Assembly (NCBI RefSeq): GCF_011927635.1
Contig: NZ_JAATJB010000003.1
Location: forward strand, 62,001-126,000
Direction: 5' to 3'
Length of the DNA: 64,000 nucleotides
Origin: Sphingomonas trueperi
GTDB lineage: Bacteria > Pseudomonadota > Alphaproteobacteria > Sphingomonadales > Sphingomonadaceae
Positions 1 through 8,831 of this stretch are shown here, one piece after another; position 1 is the first letter of the stretch, and every line of letters starts with the position of its first letter. A program made the translations under genes and the position numbers. Below the pieces are notes generated by a model, which searched no databases, was not told the origin of the DNA, and worked only from the letters and a program-made list of their open reading frames with translations.

Positions 1-1
1 C

Positions 2-1168
2 CGCGTCGCGATGCAGGTCGCGCTGGCGACCGGGGATCCGGCGGCGGTGTGCCCGATCGTCGACGATGCGGCGTCGAACATTCCCGATCGCGGCTGGGCG
101 CTGGCGCAGGCGATCTGCGCGGGGCTCGCCGGCAAGCCGAGCGAGGCCGACCAGCGGCTCGATGCCGCAAGCAAGGGCAAGCCGCGCAACGACCTCGATA
201 CGCTGCTCGCCACCAAGGTGGTGGGCATGGGCATCGATTCGCGCCGCGCGGTGACGATCGACTGGGTCGGCGTGCCGGCGCTCTCGGCCTGGCGCTTCGG
301 CATGGCAACCGCGGCCGGGGTGGACATCCCCGACAATCTGTTCGCCACGGTGGGGCCGGAGTTCCGCTACTGGCAGGCGCTGTCGCCCGCGGTGGCGCCG
401 GTCAACCGCGCCGGCGCGGCCGAGCTGGCGGCGGCGGCGGGGGTGCTCTCCAATGCGGCGCTGGTCGATCTCTATGCCGAGCTCGACCAGGCGAGCGACG
501 TTCCCGATCCGCTGCAGAAGACGGTGCGCGACCTGCGCGGCGCCTATACCGGCTCGGCCGCCGAGCGGGTGCAGGCGATGAAGAGCCTGTGGGATGCCGC
601 CGAAAGCCCGCGGCTGCGCTATGCCCGGCTGGTGCTCACCGCCAAGGCGGCCGCCTGGATCCCGGCGAACAAAAACGCGGCCGAGCCCGACCGGCTGATC
701 GCGGCGATGCTCTCCGCCGGCTATGATTCGGCAGCGCTGCAGTGGCGCGGCGTGGTCGCGCCGGGCAGCGAGGGCTGGGCACTGCTCGCACTCGCCGATG
801 CGGGCGGGCCGATCGGCTATAGCGATTTTGAGCGATATGCAGGGGCCGCCAGCCCACGCAAGGCGGCGATGCTGCTCGCCGGGCTTGCGGGTCTCGGGCG
901 ACTTTCCTCGACCGACGCGCAGCGCGGGGCCGAGGCGACCAAGGTCGCCATCGGCGGCGTCAACGCCTGGACTCAGGCGATCGACCGCGCGGGCACGGCC
1001 AACCAGCCCGGCATGGTCGCGCTTCTCGCCGGGGTCGGCATGCAGTCGCCGCGCTGGGACCAGGTGACGCCCGAGGCGCTCTACCACATCGTCGCGGCGA
1101 TGCGCGCGGCGGGGATGGCCAATTATGCCCGGATGGTCGCCGTGGAGGCGGTCACCCGCGCCGAATGA
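2..1168 (+). CDS. Hypothetical protein, C-terminal part (5' end outside window)
   Basis: The reading frame is open to the left edge, so this is the last 388 or so residues of a longer protein; the ATG at 11 is probably internal. The protein is alanine-rich with many short helical stretches (for example NAALVDLYAEL and RKAAMLLAGLAGLG) and looks like a helical-repeat protein. I see no catalytic motif and no membrane segment in this part. Its stop overlaps the start of xerD by 4 bp (ATGA at 1165-1168), so the two are translationally coupled. I do not recognise the family and infer no function. Confidence 0.8.
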   Translation, partial: RVAMQVALATGDPAAVCPIVDDAASNIPDRGWALAQAICAGLAGKPSEADQRLDAASKGKPRNDLDTLLATKVVGMGIDSRRAVTIDWVGVPALSAWRFGMATAAGVDIPDNLFATVGPEFRYWQALSPAVAPVNRAGAAELAAAAGVLSNAALVDLYAELDQASDVPDPLQKTVRDLRGAYTGSAAERVQAMKSLWDAAESPRLRYARLVLTAKAAAWIPANKNAAEPDRLIAAMLSAGYDSAALQWRGVVAPGSEGWALLALADAGGPIGYSDFERYAGAASPRKAAMLLAGLAGLGRLSSTDAQRGAEATKVAIGGVNAWTQAIDRAGTANQPGMVALLAGVGMQSPRWDQVTPEALYHIVAAMRAAGMANYARMVAVEAVTRAE

Positions 1169-2076
1169 GCGCCGATCGCGACCTGATCGAGCGCTTCCTC
1201 GAAATGCTGCGCGCGGAGACGGGCGCGGCGGCGAACACCATCGCGGCCTATGGCACCGATCTCCGCCTCGCCTCCGAGGCACTGGGCGGTGACTTGGCGG
1301 GTGCAGGCCGCGCCGAGATCGAGCGGCTCGCCGGCGGCTGGGGGGAACTCGCGCGCGCCACGGTGGCGCGCAAATCCTCGGCATTGCGCCGCTTCTTCGC
1401 CTTCCTGGCGGAGGAGGGGCATCGTGCCGACGATCCCGGCGCCGCCCTCCCGCGCCCCGGTGCCGCGCGGCGGCTGCCCAAGATCCTCAGCACCGGCGAT
1501 GTCGACGCGATGTTCGCGGCGATCGCCGAGCGTCAGGCGCGGGTGCCGCCCGATCCGCTCGACCTGCGGCTCGCCGCGCTGATCGAGCTGCTCTACGGCT
1601 CGGGGCTGCGCGCGACCGAGCTCGTCTCGCTTCCCCGGAATGCCATCCATCCCGATCGCCCCTTCCTGATCCTCAAGGGCAAGGGCGGGCGCGAGCGGCT
1701 GGTGCCGATCTCCGATCGCGCGCGGGCCGCCGTTGCGCTGTGGCGCGGGCAGGTGCCGCCGGACAGCCCCTGGCTCTTCCCCTCGGGCAAGAAGCACCTG
1801 ACGCGCGTGCGGCTCTACCAGATCGTCCGGGCACTGGCGGCGATGGCGGGCATTCCGCCCGAGCGCGCGAGCCCCCACGTCCTCCGCCACGCCTTCGCGA
1901 CGCATCTGCTCGAGGGCGGGGCGGACCTGCGCGCGTTGCAGGCGATGCTCGGCCATGCCGATATCGCGACGACCGAGATCTACACCCATGTCGACAGCCG
2001 CCGGCTGGTCGAGCTGGTCAATGCCCGGCACCCGCTGGGCGAGGCGCTGGCACAAGTGCCCCACCGAAACCGGTAG
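1165..2076 (+). CDS. xerD: Tyrosine recombinase XerD
   Basis: Site-specific recombinase that, with XerC, resolves chromosome dimers at dif near the septum. The 303-residue length is typical of Xer proteins. An N-terminal SAM-like core-binding domain covers about residues 5-90 and the catalytic domain about 105-295. The catalytic set is visible: Arg149 (GLRATEL), Lys172 in the beta-hairpin (KGKGG), His238/Arg241 (HVLRH), His264 (LGHAD) and the Tyr273 nucleophile (EIYTHVD). The start ATG overlaps the upstream stop. accA follows 64 bp downstream. XerD rather than XerC is chosen from overall resemblance and the accA neighbour, so the paralogue choice is less certain than the family. Confidence 0.9.
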   Translation: MSADRDLIERFLEMLRAETGAAANTIAAYGTDLRLASEALGGDLAGAGRAEIERLAGGWGELARATVARKSSALRRFFAFLAEEGHRADDPGAALPRPGAARRLPKILSTGDVDAMFAAIAERQARVPPDPLDLRLAALIELLYGSGLRATELVSLPRNAIHPDRPFLILKGKGGRERLVPISDRARAAVALWRGQVPPDSPWLFPSGKKHLTRVRLYQIVRALAAMAGIPPERASPHVLRHAFATHLLEGGADLRALQAMLGHADIATTEIYTHVDSRRLVELVNARHPLGEALAQVPHRNR

Positions 2077-2140
2077 GGGACCGGCCCGTGATTCCGCACC
2101 TGCGTTGACGCGAAGCGCGGCGCCCGGTAGCGCGGCGCGC

Positions 2141-3088
2141 ATGACGACATTCCTCGACTTCGAGAAGCCGATCGCCGAGCTCCAGGGCAAGATCGACGAG
2201 CTGCGTAGCGCCGCCCAGGGCGGCGACGTGGACATCGCCGCCGAGATCGCCCCGCTCCAGGCCAAGTCGGACAAGCTGCTGCTCGACACCTATGCCAGGC
2301 TGACACCGTGGCAGAAGACGCAGGTCGCCCGCCATCCCGAGCGCCCGCATTTCAAGCACTATGTTGCGGGCCTGATCGAAGACTTCATGCCGCTGGGCGG
2401 CGACCGCGCCTTTGCCGACGACGCCGCGATCATCGGCGGGCTCGGCCGGTTCCGCGGCCGCCGGGTGATGGTGATCGGCCATGAGAAGGGCGACGACACC
2501 GCCAGCCGGCTCAAGCATAATTTCGGCATGGGCAAGCCCGAGGGCTATCGCAAGGCGATCCGCCTGATGAAGCTCGCCGATCGGTTCGGCATCCCGGTGA
2601 TCACGCTGGTCGACACCTCGGGCGCCTTTCCGGGCGTCCAGGCCGAGGAGCGCGGCCAGGCCGAGGCGATCGCGCGCTCGACCGAGACCTGCCTGTCGCT
2701 CGGCGTGCCGCTGGTCGCCTCGATTCTCGGCGAGGGCGGCTCGGGCGGCGCGGTGGCGCTGGCCGCGGGCAACCAGGTGCTGATGATGGAGCATGCGGTC
2801 TATTCGGTGATCTCGCCGGAGGGCTGCGCCTCGATCCTGTGGCGCACCGCCGACAAGGCCGCCGACGCCGCCGAGGCAATGAAGGTCACCGCGCAGCACC
2901 TGAAGGAACTCAAGGTGATCGACGGCATCGTGCCCGAGCCGCTGGGCGGGGCGCATCGCGCACCGGGTCAGGCCGTGCAGGCGCTGGGCGATGCGATCGA
3001 GAAGGCGCTGGCCGATCTCGCGACGATGTCGCCCGAGTCGCTGCGCCAGGCCCGCCGCGCCAAGTTCCTGGCGATGGGCCGCCTCTGA
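2141..3088 (+). CDS. accA: Acetyl-CoA carboxylase carboxyltransferase, alpha subunit
   Basis: Alpha subunit of the carboxyltransferase half of acetyl-CoA carboxylase. With AccD it moves the carboxyl group from biotin-AccB to acetyl-CoA, giving malonyl-CoA for fatty acid synthesis in the cytoplasm. The 315 residues match the usual size. The N-terminal helical region begins [11 protein letters not shown], and the crotonase-fold core carries [16 protein letters not shown] and the oxyanion-hole segment GEGGSGGA. I chose ATG 2141 because homologues start with this motif; the frame stays open further upstream into xerD. An intrinsic terminator lies 6 bp after the stop. Confidence 0.96.
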   Translation: MTTFLDFEKPIAELQGKIDELRSAAQGGDVDIAAEIAPLQAKSDKLLLDTYARLTPWQKTQVARHPERPHFKHYVAGLIEDFMPLGGDRAFADDAAIIGGLGRFRGRRVMVIGHEKGDDTASRLKHNFGMGKPEGYRKAIRLMKLADRFGIPVITLVDTSGAFPGVQAEERGQAEAIARSTETCLSLGVPLVASILGEGGSGGAVALAAGNQVLMMEHAVYSVISPEGCASILWRTADKAADAAEAMKVTAQHLKELKVIDGIVPEPLGGAHRAPGQAVQALGDAIEKALADLATMSPESLRQARRAKFLAMGRL

Positions 3089-3094
3089 AAACGG

Positions 3095-3128
3095 AAAAGG
3101 GGCCGACGCGGTGCGCAGCCCCTTTCTT
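3095..3128 (+). terminator. Rho-independent terminator after accA
   Basis: AAAAGGGGC (3095-3103) pairs with GCCCCTTT (3118-3125) across a 14-nt loop and is followed by CTT. The A-run on one side and T-run on the other suit bidirectional use, stopping accA (+) and the first pilin gene (-). Confidence 0.75.
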
Positions 3129-3150
3129 CAACCGGCAGGAACAAGTCGGC

Positions 3151-3318
3151 TTACGACGCCTTCATGTTCGTGCTGACATTGGTGAAGGTGTTGTTGAGGC
3201 TGGAGCCCAGCCCCTGCATCGCGGCGATCGCCGCGACGGCGATCAGGGCGGCGATCAGGCCATATTCGATCGCGGTCGCGCCCTTGCGGTTCGCCACCAG
3301 CTTGCGAAGCGTCTTCAT
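3151..3318 (-). CDS. Flp/Fap-type pilin 1 (55 aa)
   Basis: Small Flp-family prepilin, the subunit of tight-adherence (Tad) type IVb pili, assembled from the inner membrane. The short basic leader (MKTLRKLVANRKG) is followed by the processing motif G/ATAIEYG, with Gly13 at -1 and the Glu-Tyr pair, and then one hydrophobic helix (LIAALIAVAAIAAM). A Shine-Dalgarno GGAGG sits 7-8 nt before the ATG. It is almost identical to the next pilin from residue 13 to the end (ending NMKAS), so the two arose by recent duplication. The Tad secretion genes and prepilin peptidase are not in this window. Confidence 0.92.
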   Translation of the reverse strand: MKTLRKLVANRKGATAIEYGLIAALIAVAAIAAMQGLGSSLNNTFTNVSTNMKAS

Positions 3319-3397
3319 CCGAAGCCCTCCTTCTTCAAACCCGTACGGACGGAGATGCCCGGCAGCGCCTCCGTCCCCTCGTCGTCGAAACCCGGGC

Positions 3398-3565
3398 TTA
3401 CGAAGCCTTCATGTTCGAGCTGACGTTGGTGAAGGTGTTGTTTAGGCTGCTGCCCAGACCCTTCATCGCAGCGATCGCGGCAACGGCGATCAGCGCGGCG
3501 ATCAGGCCGTACTCGATGGCCGTGGCGGCCTTGGAATTCTTGATGAACTTGCGAATGTTAAGCAT
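3398..3565 (-). CDS. Flp/Fap-type pilin 2 (55 aa)
   Basis: Paralogue of the pilin at 3151-3318, with the same length and nearly the same mature sequence. The leader MLNIRKFIKNSK is followed by AATAIEYG, so the residue before the expected cleavage point is Ala rather than the usual Gly. The hydrophobic helix and the SSLNNTFTNVSSN tail match pilin 1. I chose ATG 3565, preceded by GGAG, over an in-frame start 33 bp upstream because it gives the same leader length as pilin 1. The three pilin genes are on the same strand and this one precedes pilin 1. Confidence 0.9.
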   Translation of the reverse strand: MLNIRKFIKNSKAATAIEYGLIAALIAVAAIAAMKGLGSSLNNTFTNVSSNMKAS

Positions 3566-3691
3566 AGCCGTCTCCATCGTCCCAGAAACTTCAAACACCG
3601 GCCCGTCGGGGATCCGACGCGACCAGAAGACCCTAGAGAAGAGGGGTTAAGAACCGGCTAAATCGCAAGCTTACCGAATGGTTTACGCGGC

Positions 3692-3877
3692 TTAGTGACC
3701 GGCGTCCTGCACCTGCTGGGAAACGTTGTTCCACATCGACGTCGCGGTATTGCCGAAAAGGCTGAGCGCGCCGACCATCGCCAGCACGATCATCGCGATG
3801 ATCAGCCCATATTCGACGGCGGTGGCGCCGCGATCGGCACGGGAAAGCGCGCGCAGGGCATGGATCAGGGCTCGCAT
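3692..3877 (-). CDS. Flp/Fap-type pilin 3, divergent (61 aa)
   Basis: Third Flp-family prepilin. The leader MRALIHALRALSRADRG is followed by the cleavage motif G/ATAVEYG and a hydrophobic helix (LIIAMIVLAMVGALSLF). The tail (WNNVSQQVQDAGH) differs from the two identical-tail paralogues, so this one is an older copy and may be a minor pilin. ATG 3877 is taken; a TTG two codons upstream is also possible. mutT lies divergently about 95 bp away. Confidence 0.87.
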   Translation of the reverse strand: MRALIHALRALSRADRGATAVEYGLIIAMIVLAMVGALSLFGNTATSMWNNVSQQVQDAGH

Positions 3878-3971
3878 CGACAACCAGTCTCAGTCAATAA
3901 ACGCGGGAATTCTGTCAGGATTTGGTTGCGAAGTGATTAGCGAGTCAGGGGTGGTGCGCGAGGCACGGCCG

Positions 3972-4376
3972 ATGCTGCTGGTGGTGGCAGCGGCGATGAT
4001 CAAGGGCGGGCGGGTGCTGGTGCAGCAGCGCCCGGAGGGCACCGCGCTGGCCGGCCTGTGGGAATTTCCCGGCGGCAAGATCGAGCCCGGCGAAACCCCC
4101 GAGGCCGCGCTCGCCCGCGAGCTGGACGAGGAACTGGGCGTCACCGTCGACCCCGCCGCGCTGGTGCCGCTGACCTTCGCCAGCGCGCCGCTCGCCGACC
4201 GGCATCTGGTGCTGCTGCTCTACCGGCTGGATCGCTGGGAGGGCGTGCCCGAAGCACGCCACGCCAGCGCGCTCGCTTGGGCGGACATGGCGGCGCTGCG
4301 GCGTCTGCCGATGCCGCCGGCGGACCTGCCGTTCCTGGAGGTGCTGGCGCCGTTGCTTCGGGGTGAGGCGGTTTAG
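3972..4376 (+). CDS. mutT: MutT-type Nudix hydrolase (8-oxo-dGTP diphosphatase)
   Basis: Nudix pyrophosphatase, 134 residues, expected to hydrolyse 8-oxo-dGTP to the monophosphate and so prevent A:T to C:G transversions. The Nudix box GX5EX7REUXEEXGU is complete: Gly35, Glu41, Arg49-Glu50, Glu53-Glu54 and Gly56. The early segment VLVQQRPEG and the length match MutT rather than larger Nudix enzymes. The frame is open for about 80 codons upstream, but ATG 3972 (MLLVVAAAMI) matches the normal N-terminus; an in-frame GTG about 20 bp earlier is also possible. Substrate is inferred from family. Confidence 0.88.
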   Translation: MLLVVAAAMIKGGRVLVQQRPEGTALAGLWEFPGGKIEPGETPEAALARELDEELGVTVDPAALVPLTFASAPLADRHLVLLLYRLDRWEGVPEARHASALAWADMAALRRLPMPPADLPFLEVLAPLLRGEAV

Positions 4377-4590
4377 GGAGGCTGTCGGCGGCTAGCGTGG
4401 CGTCTGACTTTGGGACGAACCTGCCATCCGCAGCCGCCTCGCCGAACGGTGGGTTCATCTGAAAGCCGCCATTTGCAATTGACCCGAAAAGGATGGTTTT
4501 TTGGGAAATTCATTGGCACTTGAAACATGGACGAGGCTGGCGTTTGGCTGCCATGTATCGGTTCGCTCACTGCCAGTATCCACGGGGACC

Positions 4591-5976
4591 ATGCTTCGAC
4601 GTCGCTGTATCGCTGCATTGATCGGTCTGGCGCTGGCGTCATGTGCAACCGGGGAGGCAGAGACTGGTGACGGCAGCACTGTCATCGACCATGTGACTGT
4701 CCTCGATGGCCGTGGAAGTAATGCGCTAACCGATGCGCGCGTACTCGTGAGAGATGGGCGCATCGTCAGTGTTGGCCGTTCGATCGGTCCGCTTCCGCGA
4801 AATGCGGCGTTTACAAACGGACGGGGCAGGTTCCTGTTGCCGGGCTTCATCGACATGCACGCCCATCTCCTGTTTCCAAGATGCTCGTCGGGAGACGCGG
4901 CACCGCAGTTCGACCGCGCCTTGTCTGAAAAGGCTCTGTCCAGGCAGATCGACTTTGGCATCACGATGGTTCGCAGCCCTGCGACACCGACGGTTGAGGG
5001 CTTGAAGCTACGCGACGATCTGAACGCTGGCATCGTGCGGGGACCGCGCGCGATCGCGTCCGCCGAACTCATAAACGATGCATCGTTGACGGCCCCTCAG
5101 TTACGCCAAGTCATGCGTGATGCGCTTCCCTCTCGACCGGATTACTTCAAAGTCTATGCCCGGCTGAAACCGGAGCAGGTGGCCGTCGTCATTGACGAGG
5201 CCCACCGCCATCGCATCCCGGTCATCGGGCATCTGCAACGAACGACTTGGGCGCAGGGTGTGGACCTCGGCGTCGATCATCTGGCGCATAGCCTCGACTG
5301 GTCGATCGACGACCTCCCGGCGAACCGGCGAGCCGCCTACACCGCCGCCATCAAGGGGCGCGGCGGCTTTCGTTCTCGCATCGACTGGCTTGAAGCATTC
5401 GACCCGAACGGGATCGAGCAACGCCAACTCGTCGCAGCGCTGGCACACAAACGGGTGTCGGTCGACGTAACGCTGATCGCCTATGACGGCAAATTCTCGA
5501 AACCTGCGGATGGCCGTTTCCGCCGAAACCCCTTCCTGCGCGCGTTCCCCGAGCTTCGCAGCGACTGGGAACGATGCGGCGATGCCACCGCGGACTGGAA
5601 CGCTGATGATTATCGACGTTGGCAGGCAGCAAGGCCAAAGCTCTCGGCTTGGATTAAGCGGATGAGCGACGGGGGCGTGCTGCTGGTGAGCGGCACCGAC
5701 CTGACGAACGAGTGGATCGCACCCGGCGAAGGGCTGCATCAGGAGTTCGAACTGCTCGCGGAAGCTGGCCTGACGCCCAATCAGATCCTGCGCATGACCG
5801 GAGCAAACGCGGCTGAGGCCCTCCATCGAAGCGACGTGGGGATCGTTGAGGCAGGCCGGCGCGCGGATCTCGTGCTGCTTTCCGCCGATCCTCGCAAGTC
5901 GATCTCGAACACCCGGTCGATCGTCTGGGTCATGCAGGGCGGTCGCATCGTTTCCCGCGACGCACCGAAACCGTGA
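4591..5976 (+). CDS. Amidohydrolase-family lipoprotein (imidazolonepropionase-like)
   Basis: Metal-dependent hydrolase of the amidohydrolase superfamily, 461 residues. ATG 4591 gives a lipoprotein signal peptide with lipobox LASC (Cys18), so it should be anchored in the cell envelope. The fold markers are in order: N-terminal beta-sandwich with DGRIVSVG, FIDMHAHL (HxH metal site), IGHLQRT and DHLAHS (His ligands), SGTDLTNEW (catalytic Asp), and a C-terminal ADLVLL strand. Related secreted enzymes are peptidases or imidazolonepropionase-like hydrolases; the substrate cannot be named. The gene and its flanks are visibly less GC-rich than their neighbours, suggesting later acquisition. Confidence 0.8.
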   Translation: MLRRRCIAALIGLALASCATGEAETGDGSTVIDHVTVLDGRGSNALTDARVLVRDGRIVSVGRSIGPLPRNAAFTNGRGRFLLPGFIDMHAHLLFPRCSSGDAAPQFDRALSEKALSRQIDFGITMVRSPATPTVEGLKLRDDLNAGIVRGPRAIASAELINDASLTAPQLRQVMRDALPSRPDYFKVYARLKPEQVAVVIDEAHRHRIPVIGHLQRTTWAQGVDLGVDHLAHSLDWSIDDLPANRRAAYTAAIKGRGGFRSRIDWLEAFDPNGIEQRQLVAALAHKRVSVDVTLIAYDGKFSKPADGRFRRNPFLRAFPELRSDWERCGDATADWNADDYRRWQAARPKLSAWIKRMSDGGVLLVSGTDLTNEWIAPGEGLHQEFELLAEAGLTPNQILRMTGANAAEALHRSDVGIVEAGRRADLVLLSADPRKSISNTRSIVWVMQGGRIVSRDAPKP

Positions 5977-6334
5977 CTGTCCTTGATCAAGCTGCGCGGC
6001 CCGTACACCTTCCCAATTGGGAATTTATTGCGAGACGCGCAGTGACAGCGCGTAGGCACGAGGATGACAGGCTGAGCTTTCCCGAATCCTGTTCCCGATT
6101 GTGTTTTCCCGAAACTGCGCATCGGAGATGGAAAAACGGGACTGTCCGCAATCCTTAAATGCCCGGTTTTAAAAACCCGTGGTGATCGACTCAACGGCAA
6201 TGTGGATCGGCTGCCGTCCGGCGGGTCTAGACGCGCGCTCGGCAGGTTTCGTCAGATCCGGCCGTTCGCGCCACCAAAGGGGAATGGCGATACTTGGTCG
6301 GGGGCGGAAGCTGACACACCGGTCACGGCGAACC
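5977..6334. other. Intergenic stretch, no gene seen
   Basis: This 358-bp stretch lies between the amidohydrolase and a convergent methyltransferase gene. It is richer in A+T than its surroundings and holds a near-palindrome (CCCGGTTTTAAAAACCCG, near 6160-6177) that could act as a hairpin. I see no convincing reading frame, tRNA or repeat. Confidence 0.5.
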
Positions 6335-6919
6335 TCACGCCTCAACCGCTACAGCGTCAAAATAGTCGTTGCCCCCAGCATCCCGATGGCACCCCGCCAT
6401 CTCCAACCCCGCCGCTTCGACCAGCGCCCCATACCCCGCTTCCCCCAGCGACCACGAACGCCGTCCGGTCAGGCTGTCCTCCCAGTCGCAGCGCTCGCGG
6501 GGGGCGCTGAACAGGAAGCGGCCGCCGGGGTGCAGCGCGGGGCCGACCCGGGCGATCACCGCCGCCTGCGCCGCCTCCGGCAGCAGGAACAGCAGCCCGA
6601 TCGCGACCACGCCGTCGAAGCGGCGGTCGAAGAAGCGGCTGGTTTCCGCGGGCTCGCAGGCCGCGGTCGCCTCGGGCACATTGTCGCGGAAGGCGGCGAT
6701 CATCCGCGGCGCCGGGTCGATGCCGAACAGCGCGAAGCCCTGCGCCGCCAGGCAGGTGCCGATCGGCACCCCGGTGCCGCAGCCGATATCGAGCACCGCG
6801 CCGCCGCGCGGCAGCTGGCGGGACCAGTGGAGGACGATGTCGCTGCCGACATCCGAGCGCAGCGCCGCGAACCGTTCGGCGACGGCGTCCCAGCCCGCCG
6901 AGGCGTCGTCGCTGGTCAC
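6335..6919 (-). CDS. Class I SAM-dependent methyltransferase
   Basis: Cytoplasmic methyltransferase of 194 residues. SAM-binding motif I is VLDIGCGTG at about residues 42-50, followed by the acidic end of strand 2 (FGIDPAP) and a later FDGVVAIGLLFLL strand. The fold matches the small Methyltransf_11/25 type. The start is GTG 6919; no ATG is available nearby. It begins 17 bp after the upstream methyltransferase gene on the same strand, so both are probably in one transcript. The substrate is not apparent. Confidence 0.85.
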   Translation of the reverse strand: MTSDDASAGWDAVAERFAALRSDVGSDIVLHWSRQLPRGGAVLDIGCGTGVPIGTCLAAQGFALFGIDPAPRMIAAFRDNVPEATAACEPAETSRFFDRRFDGVVAIGLLFLLPEAAQAAVIARVGPALHPGGRFLFSAPRERCDWEDSLTGRRSWSLGEAGYGALVEAAGLEMAGCHRDAGGNDYFDAVAVEA

Positions 6920-6936
6920 CGACGCCTCGCCGCCGG

Positions 6937-7764
6937 CTAGCCCTTGGGCTTGAGCGCGTCGGCCAGCGACGCCGTCGCGCTGCCCGGGCGCGCCGGCTTG
7001 GGCTGCGAGGGGTCGGGGGCCCAGCCGGTCAGGTAGACGATCGAATATTTCTCGGGCGTGCGGCCGTCGGGATCGGCGCGCTCGGCGAAGGCGGCGGCGG
7101 TGCCGAGCAGGGTCTCGCGGCGGAGCGGCGGGGTGTTCGGAAGCAAATTGGTCGCCGCCATGCCGCGCAGGTCGCGGATCAACCCGCCCAGGCCGCCATA
7201 GCGCACCGTCAGCGTCTCCACATCGGCCACCGGCAGGGTGAAGCCGGCGCGCGACAGCAGGTCCCCGGCGGCGCGCACGTCGATCTGCGGGTGGAAGCGC
7301 GCCACCGGCCGGTCGGCCTCGGCGGCGAGCAGGCAGCCGCGCAGCGTCGCGAGGCTGCCCGCGCCGAGAAAGGCGCCGAGGAACAGCCCGTCGGGCTTGA
7401 GCGCGCGGCGGGCGAGGGCGAGCGCACCGGGCACGTCGTTCACCGTGTCGAGCACGCCGGCGGAGATCACCAGGTCGAAGCGCGCCTCGGGAAAGGGGTG
7501 CATGTCCTCGTCGGCATGGATCGCGCCGCTGGCCGCGGCGAAGGTCGCGCCGGCCTCGAGCCGGGTGACGGTGGCGCCGGGCCAGACGAAGCTGCCGTCG
7601 GCGCTGCCCAGGTCGAGGACGGTGCGGAACTCGCGCTTCACGCCCTCCAGCCGTTCGTACAGCCCGTCGAGCATATGGTCGCGCAGGAAGCTTTCATAGC
7701 TGCGGGCGGCGCGATCCCGGCGCTTGCGGCGCAGCGCGCGGTCGAAGATTTCGGAGTCGGACAC
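6937..7764 (-). CDS. Methyltransferase-fold protein, NDUFAF5-like
   Basis: A 275-residue methyltransferase-fold protein starting at GTG 7764 with SDSEIFDRALRRKRRDRAA, the N-terminal signature of the bacterial relatives of mitochondrial complex I assembly factor NDUFAF5. Motif I is VLDLGSADGSF; the strand-4 region reads FDLVISAGVLDTVND. The C-terminal part (EKYSIVYLTGWAPDPSQPKPARPG) also matches the family. In alphaproteobacteria this gene is commonly found opposite comF, as here with a 42-bp divergent gap. A role in modifying a respiratory-chain subunit is known for the mitochondrial protein and only inferred here. Confidence 0.82.
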   Translation of the reverse strand: MSDSEIFDRALRRKRRDRAARSYESFLRDHMLDGLYERLEGVKREFRTVLDLGSADGSFVWPGATVTRLEAGATFAAASGAIHADEDMHPFPEARFDLVISAGVLDTVNDVPGALALARRALKPDGLFLGAFLGAGSLATLRGCLLAAEADRPVARFHPQIDVRAAGDLLSRAGFTLPVADVETLTVRYGGLGGLIRDLRGMAATNLLPNTPPLRRETLLGTAAAFAERADPDGRTPEKYSIVYLTGWAPDPSQPKPARPGSATASLADALKPKG

Positions 7765-7806
7765 GGCGCGCTTGTGCAGCGGCGCGGGGCTTGGAACAAG
7801 AGGGGC

Positions 7807-8538
7807 GTGGATCCGCGCGCGCCTTTCCTCCGCATCCTCGACCTGGCGCTGCCGCCGCGCTGCCCGGGCTGCGGCGCGATCGTCGAGGCCGATCATCGCT
7901 TTTGCGCAAGTTGCTGGGACAGCCTGCAATTCCTGGGGCCACCCTGGTGCGCGACCTGCCACCTGCCGTTCGAATACGACCGCGGGGCGGGGGCGCAGTG
8001 CGGCGACTGCCTCGCCCATCCGCCGCCGCATGACGGGGTGCGCGCGGCGGTGGCCTATGGCGAGGTCGCGCGGCGGCTGGCGCTCAAGCTCAAATATGGC
8101 GGGCGGCTGGCGGTGGCGGAGACGATGGCGCGGGCGATGGCGCGGCTGGTGCCCGAGGGCGCCGATCTGGTGGTGCCGGTGCCGCTCCATCGCTGGCGGC
8201 TCTGGTCGCGCGGGTTCAACCAGGCGGTGCTGATCGCGCGGGGCGTGGCGAAGCGGCACGGGCTGCCGGTCGAGACCGACCTGCTGCGCCGGGTGAAGGC
8301 GACGCCCAAGCTCCAGGGGCTGGGCCGGCGGGCGCGGGCCAAGGTGGTCGCGGGCGCCTTCGCGCTGGCGCCTGAGGCGCGGGCGCGGCTGGCGGGAAAG
8401 ACGGTGCTGCTGGTCGACGACGTCCACACCAGCGGTGCGACGGGCGATGCCTGCGCCCGGCTGCTCAAACGCGGCGGTGCTTCGCGCGTTGTGGTTCTTT
8501 GCTGGGCACGCGTCCTCGCCGAGGATGCCATGGATTGA
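7807..8538 (+). CDS. comF: ComF-family phosphoribosyltransferase-like protein
   Basis: ComF/GntX-type protein of 243 residues. The N-terminus has two cysteine clusters likely to bind zinc (RCPGCG...FCASCW and CATC...CGDC). The C-terminal half is a type I phosphoribosyltransferase fold with the PRPP loop VLLVDDVHTSGAT. In naturally competent bacteria ComF is needed for single-stranded DNA uptake; its enzymatic substrate is unsettled. GTG 7807 is chosen because homologues begin just before the first cysteine cluster; the frame is open further upstream. It leads the comF-grxC-nitrilase-DUF1178 run. Confidence 0.88.
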   Translation: MDPRAPFLRILDLALPPRCPGCGAIVEADHRFCASCWDSLQFLGPPWCATCHLPFEYDRGAGAQCGDCLAHPPPHDGVRAAVAYGEVARRLALKLKYGGRLAVAETMARAMARLVPEGADLVVPVPLHRWRLWSRGFNQAVLIARGVAKRHGLPVETDLLRRVKATPKLQGLGRRARAKVVAGAFALAPEARARLAGKTVLLVDDVHTSGATGDACARLLKRGGASRVVVLCWARVLAEDAMD

Positions 8539-8573
8539 CAAGCCGGGGGCCCGCGCACACCTCAGGAGGCATT

Positions 8574-8831
8574 ATGGCAAAGGTCGAAATCTACACCAAG
8601 GCGTTCTGCCCCTATTGCACGCGCGCCAAGCAGCTCCTCACCGCCAAGGGCGCGACGTTCGAGGAGTATGACATCACCATGGGCGGGCCCAAGCGCGCGG
8701 AGATGCTGGAGCGCGCGCCCGGCCGCACGACGGTGCCGCAGATCTTCATCGACGGCCAGCATATCGGCGGGTCGGACGATCTCGCCGCGCTCGATCGCAA
8801 GGGCGGACTGGACCCGCTGCTCGCCGCATGA
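8574..8831 (+). CDS. grxC: Glutaredoxin 3
   Basis: Small dithiol glutaredoxin, 85 residues, reducing protein disulfides and glutathione mixed disulfides in the cytoplasm. The active site is CPYC at residues 12-15; the TVP cis-proline motif (TTVPQIF) and the glutathione-binding GGSDD motif follow at the expected spacing. An AGGAGG Shine-Dalgarno lies about 5 nt before ATG 8574. The stop overlaps the nitrilase-family start (ATGA at 8828-8831). Confidence 0.95.
   Translation: MAKVEIYTKAFCPYCTRAKQLLTAKGATFEEYDITMGGPKRAEMLERAPGRTTVPQIFIDGQHIGGSDDLAALDRKGGLDPLLAA

Noticed and set aside
1165-2076. Phage integrase and attachment site
   Set aside because: The recombinase has Xer length and context (accA), and there is no tRNA or phage gene beside it.
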